Part shown: positions 33,454 to 46,333 of the stretch, piece by piece
Numbering within the stretch: position 1 is the first letter of the stretch
Layout: every line of letters starts with the position of its first letter
From: Bryum argenteum
Taxonomy: Eukaryota; Streptophyta; Bryopsida; Bryales; Bryaceae
DNA length: 64,000 nt
Reading direction: 5' to 3'
Assembly: GCA_037043015.1 (NCBI GenBank)
Contig: CM073323.1
Coordinates: 21,914,758 to 21,978,757 of the forward strand
Position numbers and translations under genes: made by a program
The notes under the pieces: generated by a model
The model's input: the letters and a program-made list of their open reading frames with translations, nothing else
What the model was told of the DNA's origin: nothing
Database searches by the model: none

Positions 33454-36400
33454 TGGGAACGCGTCGGCCAGGAGGCCTTCCTCCTGTGGTAAGACTCGAG
33501 CACAATACCTTTTTTTGTGTTGTGAATTGTGTTGGATTTTGTGTGCGAAGCACAGATAATTTCTGCAACTTTTGAATTCTATATCGTATGTGAGGAATTT
33601 CGTTAAGTTGTGTTGCATTTGAGATTCAGATTTTTTTAGTGATGGTTGTTTTCTGATTGGAGTGACTTGTGTATACATAAGTTTTGGAATTTTCTCTGAC
33701 ATCGATTGGCACGGTTCATTTGTAATGTTATAATGTTTGTTTTTTTTATAATTTTTAAAATAATTTGTGCAGGGGGCACCACCTTTAAGAGGAGGGTTTC
33801 TTGTGGATTATGGTCCGCGATTAGATGATAGACGTCAAGGTCTGTCTTCTTCTGCGTCTCGACCGGCCCACAACGGTAGAGACGAGCATGACGACACATC
33901 ACCTTCCAGACATCTGTGGATTGGGAACGTATCGCAGGAAGCTTCGGAAACAGTTATTAGAGACAAATTCTCTCAATTTGGAGAAGTTGATAGTGTTACA
34001 GTCTACTCGTCCAGGAATTATGCTTTTGTCAACTTCAGGAATCTCGATGATGCTATTGAGGCCAAGAACCGGCTTCAAGGTTTTGTTTTAGGGGGTATGG
34101 CCATTCGTATTGAGTATGCTAAAGGGGTAAGCATCAGCCTTTCATAATTTTCTACATGACGCTTGTTAACTACTTGCCACTTCCACGGTGTCAGTCATTT
34201 GTCGTTTGTTTTCTCCGAATGCTTAGTTTTAGTGGATATGTTTCAGTAAGATAATTCGTTCAAATCTAGCCGTCCTTTGATGAAAGTATGTAGCGGTGAA
34301 TTTATGGTCGGTATGAATAAGAATTTTTAGCATCAAAGAATACTTTGCTGATCATGGAGGCTAAAACTCGTTATGTTCAGCGTATGATGAAATCTGAGCC
34401 AGCGAGAGAGCGGGGGTCCGATTCTGACTCCATTAAAGTACTGGATGAACAAGTTGCAGCAAGGGTATGGCTCTAGACTCGCAGTTTCGGGACTTGTTAC
34501 TGTTCTGACTGTTCCGGGTAGTTACTCTCATGGACAAGTGAGGTGTATATCTTGTTTTTAGTTTGAACAGTATACTCGGAAGTCCCAGTGTAACTTATGT
34601 TCTACGTTTTTCCTTTGTTCGTATGTTTTTCATACCTGTGTCATAATGTTGTAGTATACGTTCGTGCAGGGTGCGCAAAGCCGACATCTCTGGGTTGGGG
34701 GGATTAGCCCGAACGTGAGCAAGGAGCAGCTTGAGGGGGAGTTCAGGAAATATGGAGTTCTGGAGGATTTTAAAGTTGCAAGAGAGCGGAATTGCGCTTT
34801 TGTGGAGTACGCCAATATTGAGGATGCCGTTAATGCATTGGAAGCACTTAATAGGACCCGTATAGGTGGTGTGGAATTGCGTGTTGACTACGGGCGTTCT
34901 CAGCCCTCAAAACGGGTAAGATATCTGCCAATTAGGCATGTTAAACTAGATTTCTGGGACATAGGCGATTGATTCTACCCTTAAAATGTGCATTATTGTT
35001 CAGTTGATCTTGCTCTTCAGTCGGTGTTGTTGTACTTTTAAGCCTGGATTTGATACTGCCTGTATGTTAATGATTATTACTATCACTTCGAAGGAAGCTA
35101 ATGAAATTAGGTGACGCAGGATTCCCGCGGAGATCCAAGGGACACACAAGATAGCTACGGTTCCCAGCATGGATTCCAGGTCTGCACACACACACTCAGA
35201 GTTATTATTGTGCAACTTGTTACTGATTTTTTTTGCGTCCATATTATCCTTTTGACATCCACTTCTATAGCTTTTTTCGAGGCATTTACATTGTTCAAAT
35301 TTCAACTTTTGCAGGGAGGCGTGGGAAATGTGAAAGCCGATAAAGATGGAGGCCCTAGCGAAATCTTATGGGTGGGTTTTCCTTTGCCATCGAAGGTGGA
35401 TGAGGATGGATTGCGAAGAGCTTTTATGCCTTACGGTGAGGTTGAAAGAGTGAAGACATTTCCAGGACGTACATACGCATTTGTGCAGTTTCAAAAGGTT
35501 GAGGAAGCCACACGTGCAAAGAATGCCTTGGATGGGAAACTTTTCGATGATCCTCGAGTACACATACGATACTCGAAGAGTGAGATCGGTCCAATTGACA
35601 GCCCAAGAGATGCTCCGCCTCCCTCTCAACGCTTGGGAGATCGTCAAAGTTTTTCAACGGACGTGTCTCGGGGGATCGCTCCGGTAGGAGGTGATAGGTT
35701 CGGGAGCCCTGGCAGGCCATCCGCCAACCCCAGCTCACGTTTGAGTGGAGGCCTGAGGCCAGAATATCGACCTAACGCTCTTATGGCTGGCCTTATGGAT
35801 CGTGGGAGCTCGAGGGAGCCAGACAGTGCTCCTCCTGGGATGGGGCGTAGAAGTGTGAATCATACAGACGACATGGAGTACTCCAGAGGGATCAGGCCTG
35901 ATAGCCGCTCATCCTACGAAGATGCATGGGACTTGCCTGACGCAGATATTGTGCCCAGAGAATCTAAACGCATGCGTGTTTATCCTGGAGGGGGAGCAGA
36001 GTCTCCTGGGTTTGACAACCCTTGGTATGAACAACGTCAGCAACAAAGCTCCGATACTGGAGGTTACATCGGGAGTGGTGGTCCTACTTCTTATGATGCG
36101 CTGCGTGCACCCGCTACAACAGATTATAGTCTTGGCGGTCGACCCCGTGGTGGACTTCCAGGGGCAGATAATCCGCTGCCTATTGTAACAAGACCACCTG
36201 TCGGTGGGCATGCACTAGCTCCTTCATTTGCGAAGCATCCCGTCGAGGATGTTAAAGGGCCCGAAGGATGGCAATGGCATGGTACAATCGCTAAAGGCGG
36301 CACCCCTGTATGCCGAGCACGGTGTTTGCCAGTCGGCAAGGGAATAGATGCAACTGTGTAAGTATTCGCTGTAGCCCGCAAGTATTCTGTACATATAGTC

Positions 36401-38402
36401 TTTGTTTATGCTTGCTATGTTGATAGTATAGAAGTAATATTGAAAGACCTTGTCATCAGAAGTACCTTCATGCAATTATTGTTGATGCTGATGGCTAACG
36501 TCAGTCTAAGGTGGTGATTCTTTTTATAGCTGTATTCGAAATTTTCTGCCGTGATGACACCAAAATCACGTCACCGTTGATGGCATGGTATTGACCTTCG
36601 TTGTTTTTGGGCATGTGGGATGGAACAGGCCAGATGTTGTAAACTGCACGGCGCGTACAGATCTTGATATGCTCGCAAAACATGTCTACCAGGCTGGAGG
36701 TTTTGGTGTTGTGTTCTTTGTACCCGAAGGTGATCCTGATGTTCCACCCTATCAAGACTTCATGCATTATCTGGGAGAGAAACATCGGGCAGGTGTTGCC
36801 AAATTGGCTGATGGTACAACTCTTTTCCTTGTTCCTCCATCTGAGTTTTCAGAGAAGGTATTAAAGGTTCCTGGCGATAATTGCCTATTTGGAGTTGTTC
36901 TTAAGTTTCAGCAACCAGCGCCTGCACCGGTATTAAGTTACAACCCACCTGCACAGCAGCAACAACAACAGCAGGTCCCCCCATTATCACAACATCCTTC
37001 TTATGCACAGCAGCCAATACCCTCTCAACATACATCTGGTCCTCAGTCGCAATATGCACAAAACCAGGCACCTGGGCAGCAACATGTACCAGCAATTCAA
37101 GAGCCTGCTTTGTTTCAAGGATATCATCCTTCTCACCCGCACGACGGTCAGCCAGCGCAAGCAGGAATATCTACTTCCATTGGAATGAATGACAACGCAG
37201 TTCCAAATCCCAACTCGAATGCTCACAGTAGTCCCCTGTTGACACAAGCGCAGTTACAAAGTATCGCTGGATTGCCTGGCGTTTTGACCCCTGAGCTTAT
37301 TGCATCCCTCACGGCTTTGCTCCCTAAAACAAATACGAGTCAGGGACCTCCAAGCACCGAGGCCCCCCCAATCGTGTCGAAGGGACTGAAGACATTCGTC
37401 GGGAGCTCACAATCGCTAGGGAGCTCACAACCTGACGTGAAGCCCACTTTCAGACCCTCGCAGAATACTCCACCGGGATGGAGTCAGCCAGAGCGACCAC
37501 CTCAAGTCGGAGCTTCTAATTTCCCAGCAGATCAAAGCGCATTGTTTCCTTCGACTCCGCAGCAGCACAACCTGCTTTCTAACCCACCTCAGCAGCATCA
37601 GCAACAGCAGCAGCAGCAACAAGGTCAGCCTACTCACATTGCGAATCATGCACCTCCTCCTGCAGGGCAAGCTCCTGGCTTTTCTGGTCCTCCATTGGGG
37701 TACACAGGCCCTCCCGGTGGTCCTGGACAATTTCCACCGCTGCCTCAGATGCCCAGGCCACCACAGCAGCCCATGGGCGGGCCACCGCAACAGCAGCAGC
37801 AGCAGCAGCATATGGGTGGAGCGCCACCGCAGCTGCCTAGCGATCAGTTAGCGCAGTTAACTGCATTGCTCACTCAACGGCAGCAGCAGCCATCACAGCA
37901 ACAAGCTGCCTCACAACTTCTGCAGCAGCATTTTCAACAGAATCCTAGTGGTCCACCGGCTGGTTCGCAACCTCAACAAGGTCTTGGCCTTCCGTCACAA
38001 TCACAGCAGCAACAGCCTCCTGGGCCTCCACAAGGCCCGCCTCCTGGGCCTCCGCAGGGACCACCTCAGCAGCAGCAGCAGCAGCCCAACTATGGCCAGT
38101 ACCCACCGCCATCTGCTTGGGGGCAGCAGGTCTCTGCTCCACCTTCCTCCGGTTCCCAATCGTCCTTGGTGATGCCACCATTGCAGCAGCAACCCTTGGT
38201 TCAACCAGGAAGTTGGGAAACCGCGTTGTCGCAGGCCACCGCAGGCGTAGAGCAACAGGGGGGATTTCAGAATCAGCAGGGTGGTGGCGATGCGGAATCC
38301 CAAAATAAACGGTTTCAGGCCACTGTGCAGCTGGCCGCTGCCTTATTGCAGCAGATGCAGCAACAACAAGGAAAGCCTCCTGGAGGTCAAGAACAGCGTT
38401 GA
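33454..38402 (+). CDS. FPA: FPA-like protein: three RRMs and a SPOC domain
   Basis: Seven coding exons: 33454-33489, 33773-34126, 34381-34464, 34670-34915, 35120-35179, 35315-36357, 36629-38402. The model closes in frame at 1198 residues. FPA is a nuclear RNA-binding protein of the autonomous flowering pathway that promotes proximal polyadenylation. RRM1 lies at about 57-128 (RHLWIGNVSQ, RNYAFVNFRN), RRM2 at about 163-237 (RHLWVGGISPNVSKEQLEGEF, CAFVEYANIEDA) and RRM3 at about 276-350 (EILWVGFPLPS, TYAFVQFQKVEEA). SPOC lies at about 583-715 (GWQWHGTIAKGGTPVCRARC, VVNCTARTDLDMLAKHVYQA) and is split by the last intron. The final 480 residues are Gln/Pro-rich. The first five introns are phase 0 and the SPOC intron is phase 2. 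Exon 3 (28 codons) rests on frame and splice signals; no homologue of it was recalled. Confidence 0.92.
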
Positions 38403-38418
38403 TTGTTTGTACCCACTG

Positions 38419-38499
38419 GTATGTTCTACTCTCCGTCCATGTCTACCTACCATTGCCATCCTTTTTCATGCACCTCCCCCTCCCTCCCTCCGGTTGCAG
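38419..38499 (+). other. Possible 3' UTR intron of the FPA-like gene
   Basis: Donor CACTG/GTATGT at 38419 and acceptor CTCCGGTTGCAG ending 38499, only 16 nt after the stop codon. That is too close to trigger classical exon-junction decay. Predicted from signals only. Confidence 0.35.
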
Positions 38500-40598
38500 G
38501 TAAATAACAAAGTACCTACCTTGCAAACTTCCCTCCAATCACGTCACAACCTACTTCACATCGCCTAGTTCATTGTTGCACTTAATTTGAGATACCAAGT
38601 AAGCTGGAAAAACACCCACGATGCATGCTGTTCATCTGGATGCATCGTCGTCTCAGATTTGAAGCTCCTTTAGATACCCTGACGATTATGTTCCTCCACA
38701 CGTCGTTTCAATGGTAGTCCAAAACTTATCTAATTAGTGGAAGCTGAAGTGGTCGGAGCACATAACGCACACCGTACCCTTGCATTTTTCAGCATACGGA
38801 GCACATGCACATGTAGTGTCATTCCTCAAATCCGATGGATACTCATGGATACGAAGTACCTGCTACACATACGCCTGTTACACATTAAGTGCATTAGACT
38901 CTCCCGAAACTGAACACTACGACATCACTCAGCTAAATAATATACTACACTAATTTCTGTCCAGTCTGCTATTGCTACAAGCTCATGGGACGTCGTTTTC
39001 GAGCAAATTTGTTGTACGTGATCTGTGGACTGCCTATCCATGAGCACACGAATGCACGAAATTCAGATTCCTCTTCGCTGCGTCTTTCGGAGGTTGCGTT
39101 TGCCCTACTTCACTAATTCGGGCATTGATTCATTTACGATCTACTGACGGTACTCACTCTGCCCACGTGACAGCCGTCTTGCAGAGTAACTTCCCGAGGC
39201 TGGCGACCCTGCATGACATTCCTTCCGGGTTCATAGGTTCCCAGCAACCAGGTACTTGAGAAAGAGCCCGCTTTTAGCACACTCAAAGCACTACTCCGTC
39301 ATTGATTTCCTACATCGTCCGTGAGCCGCCACTCCATCAGTTGACGAGGAAGAAGGGATATGTGCATTAAACTGATCTTAGTTTGAATTGGCAGTTTTGA
39401 ATTGACTTACCCTAAAGCCCAGGATCTGTCTGTAAATTAAGCTGGACTACTAGAGAGCTACTGATGATTTTTGCACTTGCTACACCTGTTTTGACTCCTC
39501 TGCTCTCTGTTCATATTGCTGGAGGAAGAGAATTTGAATTGGACTTTTAACGCATACTTCGCTTTTTTCCCCTAAAAGCTTCATATTGGGCTTGTGGATT
39601 CAAACGCTCTCTAAGCTACTGAAGTCATATAGTTCAGAAGAGAATAAAATTTTTCTGCGTCATATTGTTAAACACTTCACTTAATTGTTGCTGTCTCTGA
39701 CTGGTGAAGATGCTTCAGAAGCCTCCGTACGAGGGCTCAAAAGCAGGGCCTGTAAGTACCTGTCTATCTTGGTGGAAATGGAAGGTGCACAATTCTGTTG
39801 GTTTGTTGAACAAAATGTATGTTCGTATTCACATGCTCGTCGGACAATCGTCACTGCGAACAATGCAGGGCTGAAGAGTTTGATAAAGAACATGATGAAA
39901 TTGTAGTGAGGTTCGTTCTTGCATTTTCGAGACAAACCAAAAATCATGTCAGGCCTGTGTTAAAACTCGTATTTAAGGACGGATTTAACTCATAGCTTTT
40001 TAAAAAGCTCTAACATACAACCATTTCAAAAACGGCAATCCACTTTTGACCATGACCTTGAATTTTTCAAGACTTTGATATTAACACAAGACACGAGAGT
40101 TTTTGAGCAATGCAGATGAACCACACATCATCTTGTTACTTAATGCAAATGTACGACACACACATCATCTTAGTGTTATAAGGACCTACTGCGAAAAAGA
40201 GAAAGGATCTGTACTTAAGGAAGAAACTGGATAGAAAGGATCAAGTTGCGTACCGCCCGTTAAACAAAAAAATTCTTTGATCAGTTCGTCGCACGTTGAT
40301 CACCTTTGATTCAAATCGCTGTAGCTTTCGATTTGCGTGTGATCTCAACTCTGTATCAATTATATGGGTATGTGCTCCTCATGGCCTCCCTTCACCACAA
40401 TTGCCTGATTCTACTAAGATGATTCTATGATTCCATGACTCATGAGTGGTCAAAGTCAACCTATTGGAAATAGGTGTAGCGAAACATGTGGATTGGGCAT
40501 TGAGAATTCACACCACCATGGAGCGCAATAAATTAAGTCATTACATTACATGGTTACATCATACACATGCACGAAATGCAATAACCTTGTGGCACCTA
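38500..40598. other. 3' flank of the FPA-like gene, no further gene seen
   Basis: Mixed composition with stops in all frames. The small open frame at 39685-39906 has no recognisable features. No terminal repeats were recognised before the pogo-like element at 40599. Confidence 0.5.
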
Positions 40599-41027
40599 CT
40601 GTAACACCATAGCTGGTTCGTTCTCTGCCGAACGAATAATTATTAAAAAAAAAAAAAAGTTTATTTCTCGCAAATCGAATTTTTAAAAATTCGTCTCTAT
40701 ATTTTTAGAGAAAAAAAAATTCGGGACAGAGAAGGGGGTTTATTTGTGGATGGAGCTTCATAATGACAAGACTAAGCAAGACTTGAAATTAGTAGATTTG
40801 GCAGCTACATCAGTGGGGCCAGCGCATGGTTTCGTCATTTACCCATTTTAGGAGGGCGGCAGAATAAGTCCACAATTCTCCAGAATCATTATACTCTATT
40901 TTCTCAATTTTCGGTTTATATTGAGATTATTTTTCCTGAAATTTGTTCTTAAAGGCATGGAATTTCTGTTTTTTTTCGTTTGTTATTTTTGGAATTATTT
41001 AAGAACGAACCAGCTATGGTGTTACGG
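40599..41027 (+). mobile_element. Non-autonomous pogo-like element (429 bp)
   Basis: Terminal inverted repeats CTGTAACACCATAGCTGGTT (left) and the near-perfect complement ending CTATGGTGTTACGG, each flanked by TA. The left about 120 bp (through TTTTTAAAAATTCGTCTCTA) and right about 120 bp match the two ends of the 3.85-kb element at 42485-46333, so this is its internally deleted derivative. Confidence 0.85.
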
Positions 41028-41535
41028 TAATCCTCCAACCGAGAGACAATACACTCTTATAAACTCATATAACTCAATAAACTCACATTGCTGCAAACAT
41101 GCGATACTCATTCGATGCCATCACCGCCGTCAGCTATTAAACATTCACTCATTGATTGATATTGAACATTTGAACTCTTTGAAGTGGTGCAATATTCTCA
41201 TGAACCCACCTGGAAATGAATCCAAGAATTAGATAGTTTGACACACTCAAGAAGTGGCATCTCATTTATGAAACTATGTTTATTTTTGGCAATGAAGCTT
41301 TTAAGTAGCATCTCAATACTTACAAAGGTCTTGTAAAGAGTAACCATGACATTGAGAAGTCACATTAAGAGTTGTTAAGATTGTTATTTGCAGCAAAATA
41401 CTAGTTATTTCTTGTCCTTGATTGTGTTATCTTTGTACTCATTTAGATCACATAGAAGAGGATTATGCAATTGTTGAATTTGAATTGCCGTGAGAGGTTG
41501 GAGTACTATGGTGACGTTAGTCGTTAATCGTAGGG

Positions 41536-41702
41536 CTTGAGGGAGTGTTGTCTTATTAGATGAAATTCCTATTGATTTGTCAAACACAATTTAGATGAGA
41601 TGTACATTTTATACATAGAAGACGATTTAGAAATACATCTCATCTAAATTGTGTTTGAACAATGAATGGGAATTTTGTTTGATAAGACAATCCTGACTTG
41701 AG
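41536..41702. repeat. Long foldback hairpin
   Basis: Arms 41536-41602 and 41635-41702 pair over about 67 bp with interruptions (best part CAAACACAATTTAGATGAGA and its complement), around a loop of about 32 nt. No protein coding. It could be a small foldback transposon or a small-RNA precursor. Confidence 0.6.
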
Positions 41703-42484
41703 GAGTGATAGACCAGTTGCCATTTGGGCTTGGGAGTGGTAGGTACGACTGAGGGAGGTTTGTCTGTATAATCTCATGTTGCTGCCTTTGACTGTCTTAT
41801 TAACTCTGAAACTTGTTTGATCATCATGTCAAACCTTCCTAATGTCTAGACCACTCAATAGTCAAATAATAATTTGATTTTGAATTTTCTCTGGATCTAA
41901 AATGTCTGTTATTGTTCGTCTATGGGTCTCTCGAGCATGTCTGTTTTCATATTGTCCCAAATGGGAATCACACTAGTAGGAATTGGCCAATTTTTTTTCC
42001 CTATGAGAAGTGTCTTAAATGACAAGATGTCACTTTGATGTCCATAATGACAACGTTTGTAAGACGAACTCTATCTTAAACGAGAGGGTGGACATAAAGC
42101 TTATGATTTTTTTTAGAAATGGCTAGTTGTTACGAATTTTGATTTGTGGATGACGATGTATTGTGGCAGGGTTGGAAGATGCCTGTGAAGGAGGAGGTCA
42201 AGTCACATGCGACAGGATCTTTAGGTTAATGGCCTTGTTGGCATGCATATTAATAGCGTGGCATTGAGTTGGCATTACATAATTGGATGGCTGACATGGC
42301 AATGGAGAGTTTAAAAGTCCTCCATCTTTTTAACACTATCATTATGTGAGAATGAAGTGAAGCCGGCGGCGGCGGCGGCCGCATACAACACCGGCGGCTG
42401 CGTTTCATAGAAACGTTTCAAGACTATCTTCTAATTTTGCTTTAGCAACTGTGCAGCATACTTCATATTGAAGCAGTACACATA

Positions 42485-45400
42485 CCATAACACCATAGGT
42501 GGTTCGTTCTCTGCTGAACAGATAATTATTTTTTTTGAAAAAAAAAGGTTTGTTTCTTGCAAATCGAATTTTTAAAAATTCGTCTCTATATTTTTAGAGA
42601 AAAAAAATTTGGTCTAAGGGTAGGGTGATTATACTGGGATGATAACTTTTGACATTAAAATTGCCATTTTCATCCACTTATGGTCATTTAACTTGTCGAA
42701 ACCTAATTTTATGCCCTAATCTTGCTTAACCTAAGTACTTTGAGTTCACTTGTCAACTGTTTATCTTTTCCGTTTGCACGATTGTATGTATTTTGTTTTT
42801 GTAGTGTGTAAGTGTACAAGAGAGAGTACCGATGGCTGTCAAGCAACAAAGGGTCGCTTTTGTTTTTGTTCCAATTACGAAAGAGGAGAGTGTAGTGGAG
42901 ATTGAAAAGGAGTTTATAGATTTCGATCAAAGGTTAGAGGAGGAGCGCTCAAGGCCACGCAAGGAGATTTTGAAACGACTAGTGGGCAGACCAAAGAAGA
43001 CGGAGATGGTGTTGTTGAAGCCAAAACTTGACAAGATGAAGTGATCTGGAAAGGTTAGAGGTCCCTACACTAACTGGTTCACACCGGTCCTTTGGCCATC
43101 AATTTTCAAAGCGATGACACAACATAGATGCATTGCTGGAGCTTGAGGTTTTTTGAGGTCAGCTTACAAGAAACCAAGAGATCTCTTTTGTGTGTATGAT
43201 GCTCTATCCAAGAATTCTATGAGAGATTGGTTCCATCCAAACAGAGAGTTAAAAGATACGTACAAAAGATGTGTGGAATTTGGCACCTATTTTGCCAAAT
43301 CCGCTCAGCGTTGTCCAGTATTAGAGTCTTACCCTGCCTTGAAAGAGGAAATTTGCACAGTCTTGAAGAAGATGAGGGCAGCCGGACAACCACTTTATGC
43401 AGTTTGCATCCAACCACTAATCAAAGCAATCATCCTCGATAAGGCTGTCCAAATTCTTGAAGGTACACTCTCTACAGCTCTCCGTGTCTCTTATGAATGG
43501 ACCAAGAATTTTATCAGATCTGAGTTAAATTGGAGTTACCGAGCATCAACAACAGCGACAGGAAAGTTACCAAAAGACTTTGAGGAGCAAGTCAAAGGAA
43601 TGGCACAACGTTGTGCATATCTGGTCAAAGTTCACAACATTCCTAAGGAGTTAGTTGTGAACACTGATCAAACAGGGATACATTTAGTTCCTACAGGAGG
43701 ATCAAGGACTTGGGAGACAAGAGGAGCAAAACATGTGAAAGTACATGAAGCAGAGGATAAGCGTCAACTTACCGTCACAGTCTCTTCTGCTGCAGATGGG
43801 CGTTGTTTGCCATTTCAAGTCATTTTCCAAGGTACAACTACGAAATCTTTGCAGGAGGGAGAGAAGAGTGCGAATTATCAGGGTGGATTACTTCCTACGG
43901 CTACAACCACTGGTCTACATTGGACACTTGCAAAGAATTTGTGGTGAAGATTCTAAAACCCTATTTACTTGGACAAATTGAGCTGAAGGCACTTCCAGCT
44001 GATCAGAATATGTTCAGGCTTATAGATTGTTGGAGTCTACACATCAGCAAAGATTTTTGAGAGTGGATGAAGAGTCATCACCCCGAAATTCATGTTCTCT
44101 ATAATCCTGCAAACTGTACTAGTGTCTTTCAACCCGCAGATGTTGTAATTCAAAGACCCTTCAAACACGCATTTCGTCAAGAGTTCAATTATTTCACTAT
44201 GGATACAATCACAAAGCAACTAAATGGCGCGACGGATGTATACATTGATTTCAAAATGTCCACGCTCAAGCCTCATATTTGTGATTGGCTCTTCAACGCA
44301 TGGATTCATGTTTCTACCAAAAACGTTATGATCACTAAAGGATGGGAGCAAGGTGGACTACTAAGAGCATTTGACAACAACTTTCAAAAACAAGCTATGA
44401 TGGAAAACATGGTTAAGCCATTGTTTAGCAACAAAGGAGAAAGAGTCCAAGCAGTTGACACGAAATGCAATGAGGAGATTGATCTGGAAGTGTCTCTTGA
44501 CGCTGTGATAGAGAATAATTTGAGTAGAGTTGTACAACTCTCCAAAACCATCAGCTCAAATCGAATGACAACAATACAAAATCTAGCAAGAAAGATTAAC
44601 AAAATACCATGTAAGTTATTTATTTGACTTTGAGAAGAGTGACTTATAGCTACCAAAAAATGATGAAAGGTTATGTTGCATTCAAATTGTATGCACTTAT
44701 ATGAATTTGGATTTACATATGTATGTGCAGATTTAACAACTCTGGTTCTCTCGATCTCACGTGCAAGTCACATTATGAAGAGAGTCAAAAGCATATTTAA
44801 GTCACAAAGTTAACGTTTTTTGAACTTGTGTATCAAGCAAGCAAGTTCGACATACAATATATAATCAAACAAGTTTGACTTACCCTATACAAGCTTGGCA
44901 GATCCCAACATGGTGAAGATTTTTAACTCCATCAATTTTTCATCTCCCCTCTATCGAGACATCGACAGCACTGAAACATCCTTGAAGGTCCTTCATACCT
45001 TGGCAGCAGTGAAGCATTAGAGGTCCTCAACACCTCGGCAGCAGTGAAGCATCCTTGGCAGTGGCCTGAGATTCACAGCCCAAGTCAAGAGGACAGAACT
45101 GGTCAGCACATAAGAGGACGAAACTGGCCATGCAGACCACAACATGTACATGCTCTTTCTTTCATAGAGGCGTTTCATGAAGTGCTACGGCTTTACGATG
45201 ACAAGCTAGCAACTATTCTTGTAAGTGTTGATGTCCAGTCGTACCTCGCAAATCTTTCGCTTCTCATCCCATGTCAAGTCTACTCGTTGCCGTTTTGATC
45301 TCTGTGGGTCAGTTCGGAATCTTTAGACTCTCTTTTTCTGATGGACTCTAGCAATTTATATCTCCTTCTAGTGGACTCTGGCATCTTTCTCTCTCCTTCC

Positions 45401-46333
45401 GGAACACAAAGAACACATCTTAACCTTAGCATGCGCAGTGTTATCGTCCAAAAACAAACTCGAGATCAACTTGTCTGATCATAGCTTAATCTGAGATGCA
45501 TACATGAATATCAGGTGCTCTCTTCAAGACTGATAATCATGATGGGCCTTGACAAATTCCTTCTAACCTCAACAAATTCCTTCTAACTAATTCAATGGAA
45601 CAGAGTATAAATGTATGCAATGAAGTTCACGTTTTACTAGTTGCTTGCCTATTCGACTTATATCAAATTGATCACAGTCTGGAGCGGGCTCCCATACAAC
45701 AAGTTATGTCGATCCTGCCTACCTCATTCACCTTGTTATTTACACAACTTGAAGCATGCACAATGAAACGTTAGCAATGTACAAGTAAACTGAATTGCGG
45801 TTGATCGATTGCGGTAGAATGCTAAACCTGAAGCAACTCCTAACTGTTCATCTTCAAACAAGTAGAGGAGCTCAAACCAGACTTGCGGTTGCGAATGGAC
45901 GACTTGGAATGTTGTTGAGCAGACGATGGACAATGAAAAGTACGGAACGCCAAGGAAGAATGCTGAAGGATCGAGAAGACTGAACTCACCATACCTCACT
46001 GTTTTCAGATTGAATTCGAAGCGAGCAGCAAGGGTCTTTGTAGGGCTTCTAATCGTTCCAGTTACCGTACCGCGAAGTGTGGATCTAGACGCATTCCAGA
46101 CTGTCCACCGGGATATTAGGATCTGAGATCCTTTCCAAGCTGTCAAGCATGCGGTGGCATTCATTCCTTGTTTTTTTTTCGATTTTCGGTTTGGTAGCAC
46201 TCTATTTTCTCAATTTTCGGTTTATATTGAGATTATTTTTCCTAAAATTCGTTCTTGAAGGCATGGAATTTCCGTTTTTTTTCGTTTGTTATCATTGGAA
46301 TTATTTAAGAACCAACCAACTATGGTGTTACAG
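42485..46333 (+). mobile_element. pogo/Tigger-like DNA transposon (3849 bp), inactivated
   Basis: Terminal inverted repeats CCATAACACCATAGGTGGTT and, at the right, the near complement ending ATGGTGTTACAG, each flanked by TA, the target of Tc1/mariner-pogo elements. It carries a broken transposase (42832-44627). The 1.6 kb between the transposase and the right end is noncoding. It holds a short tandem repeat at about 44960-45060 (CAGCAGTGAAGCAT words), and the right about 130 bp is shared with the 429-bp element. The CGG-rich stretch at 42364-42381 lies just outside. Confidence 0.85.
42832..44627 (+). pseudogene. pogo/Tigger-type DDE transposase, disrupted
   Basis: One frame runs from the ATG at 42832 to about 43850, broken by TGA stops at 43042-43044 and 43144-43146. 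It then shifts frame and continues to 44627 with a third TGA at 44058-44060. An N-terminal basic segment (LKRLVGRPKK) resembles an AT-hook. A DNA-binding region follows (YTNWFTPVLWPSIF..., SMRDWFHPN). The DDE core then has first Asp in LVVNTDQTGIHLVPTGG, second in RLIDCWSLHIS and third in NCTSVFQPADVVIQRPFK. The spacing between the second and third is 37 residues (DD37D). The element is inactive as it stands; all three stops are TGA. Confidence 0.85.

Noticed and set aside
37425-38308. Several minus-strand and alternate-frame ORFs opposite the FPA-like gene's last exon
   Set aside because: Shadows of the CAG/CCN-rich coding sequence; no independent signals.
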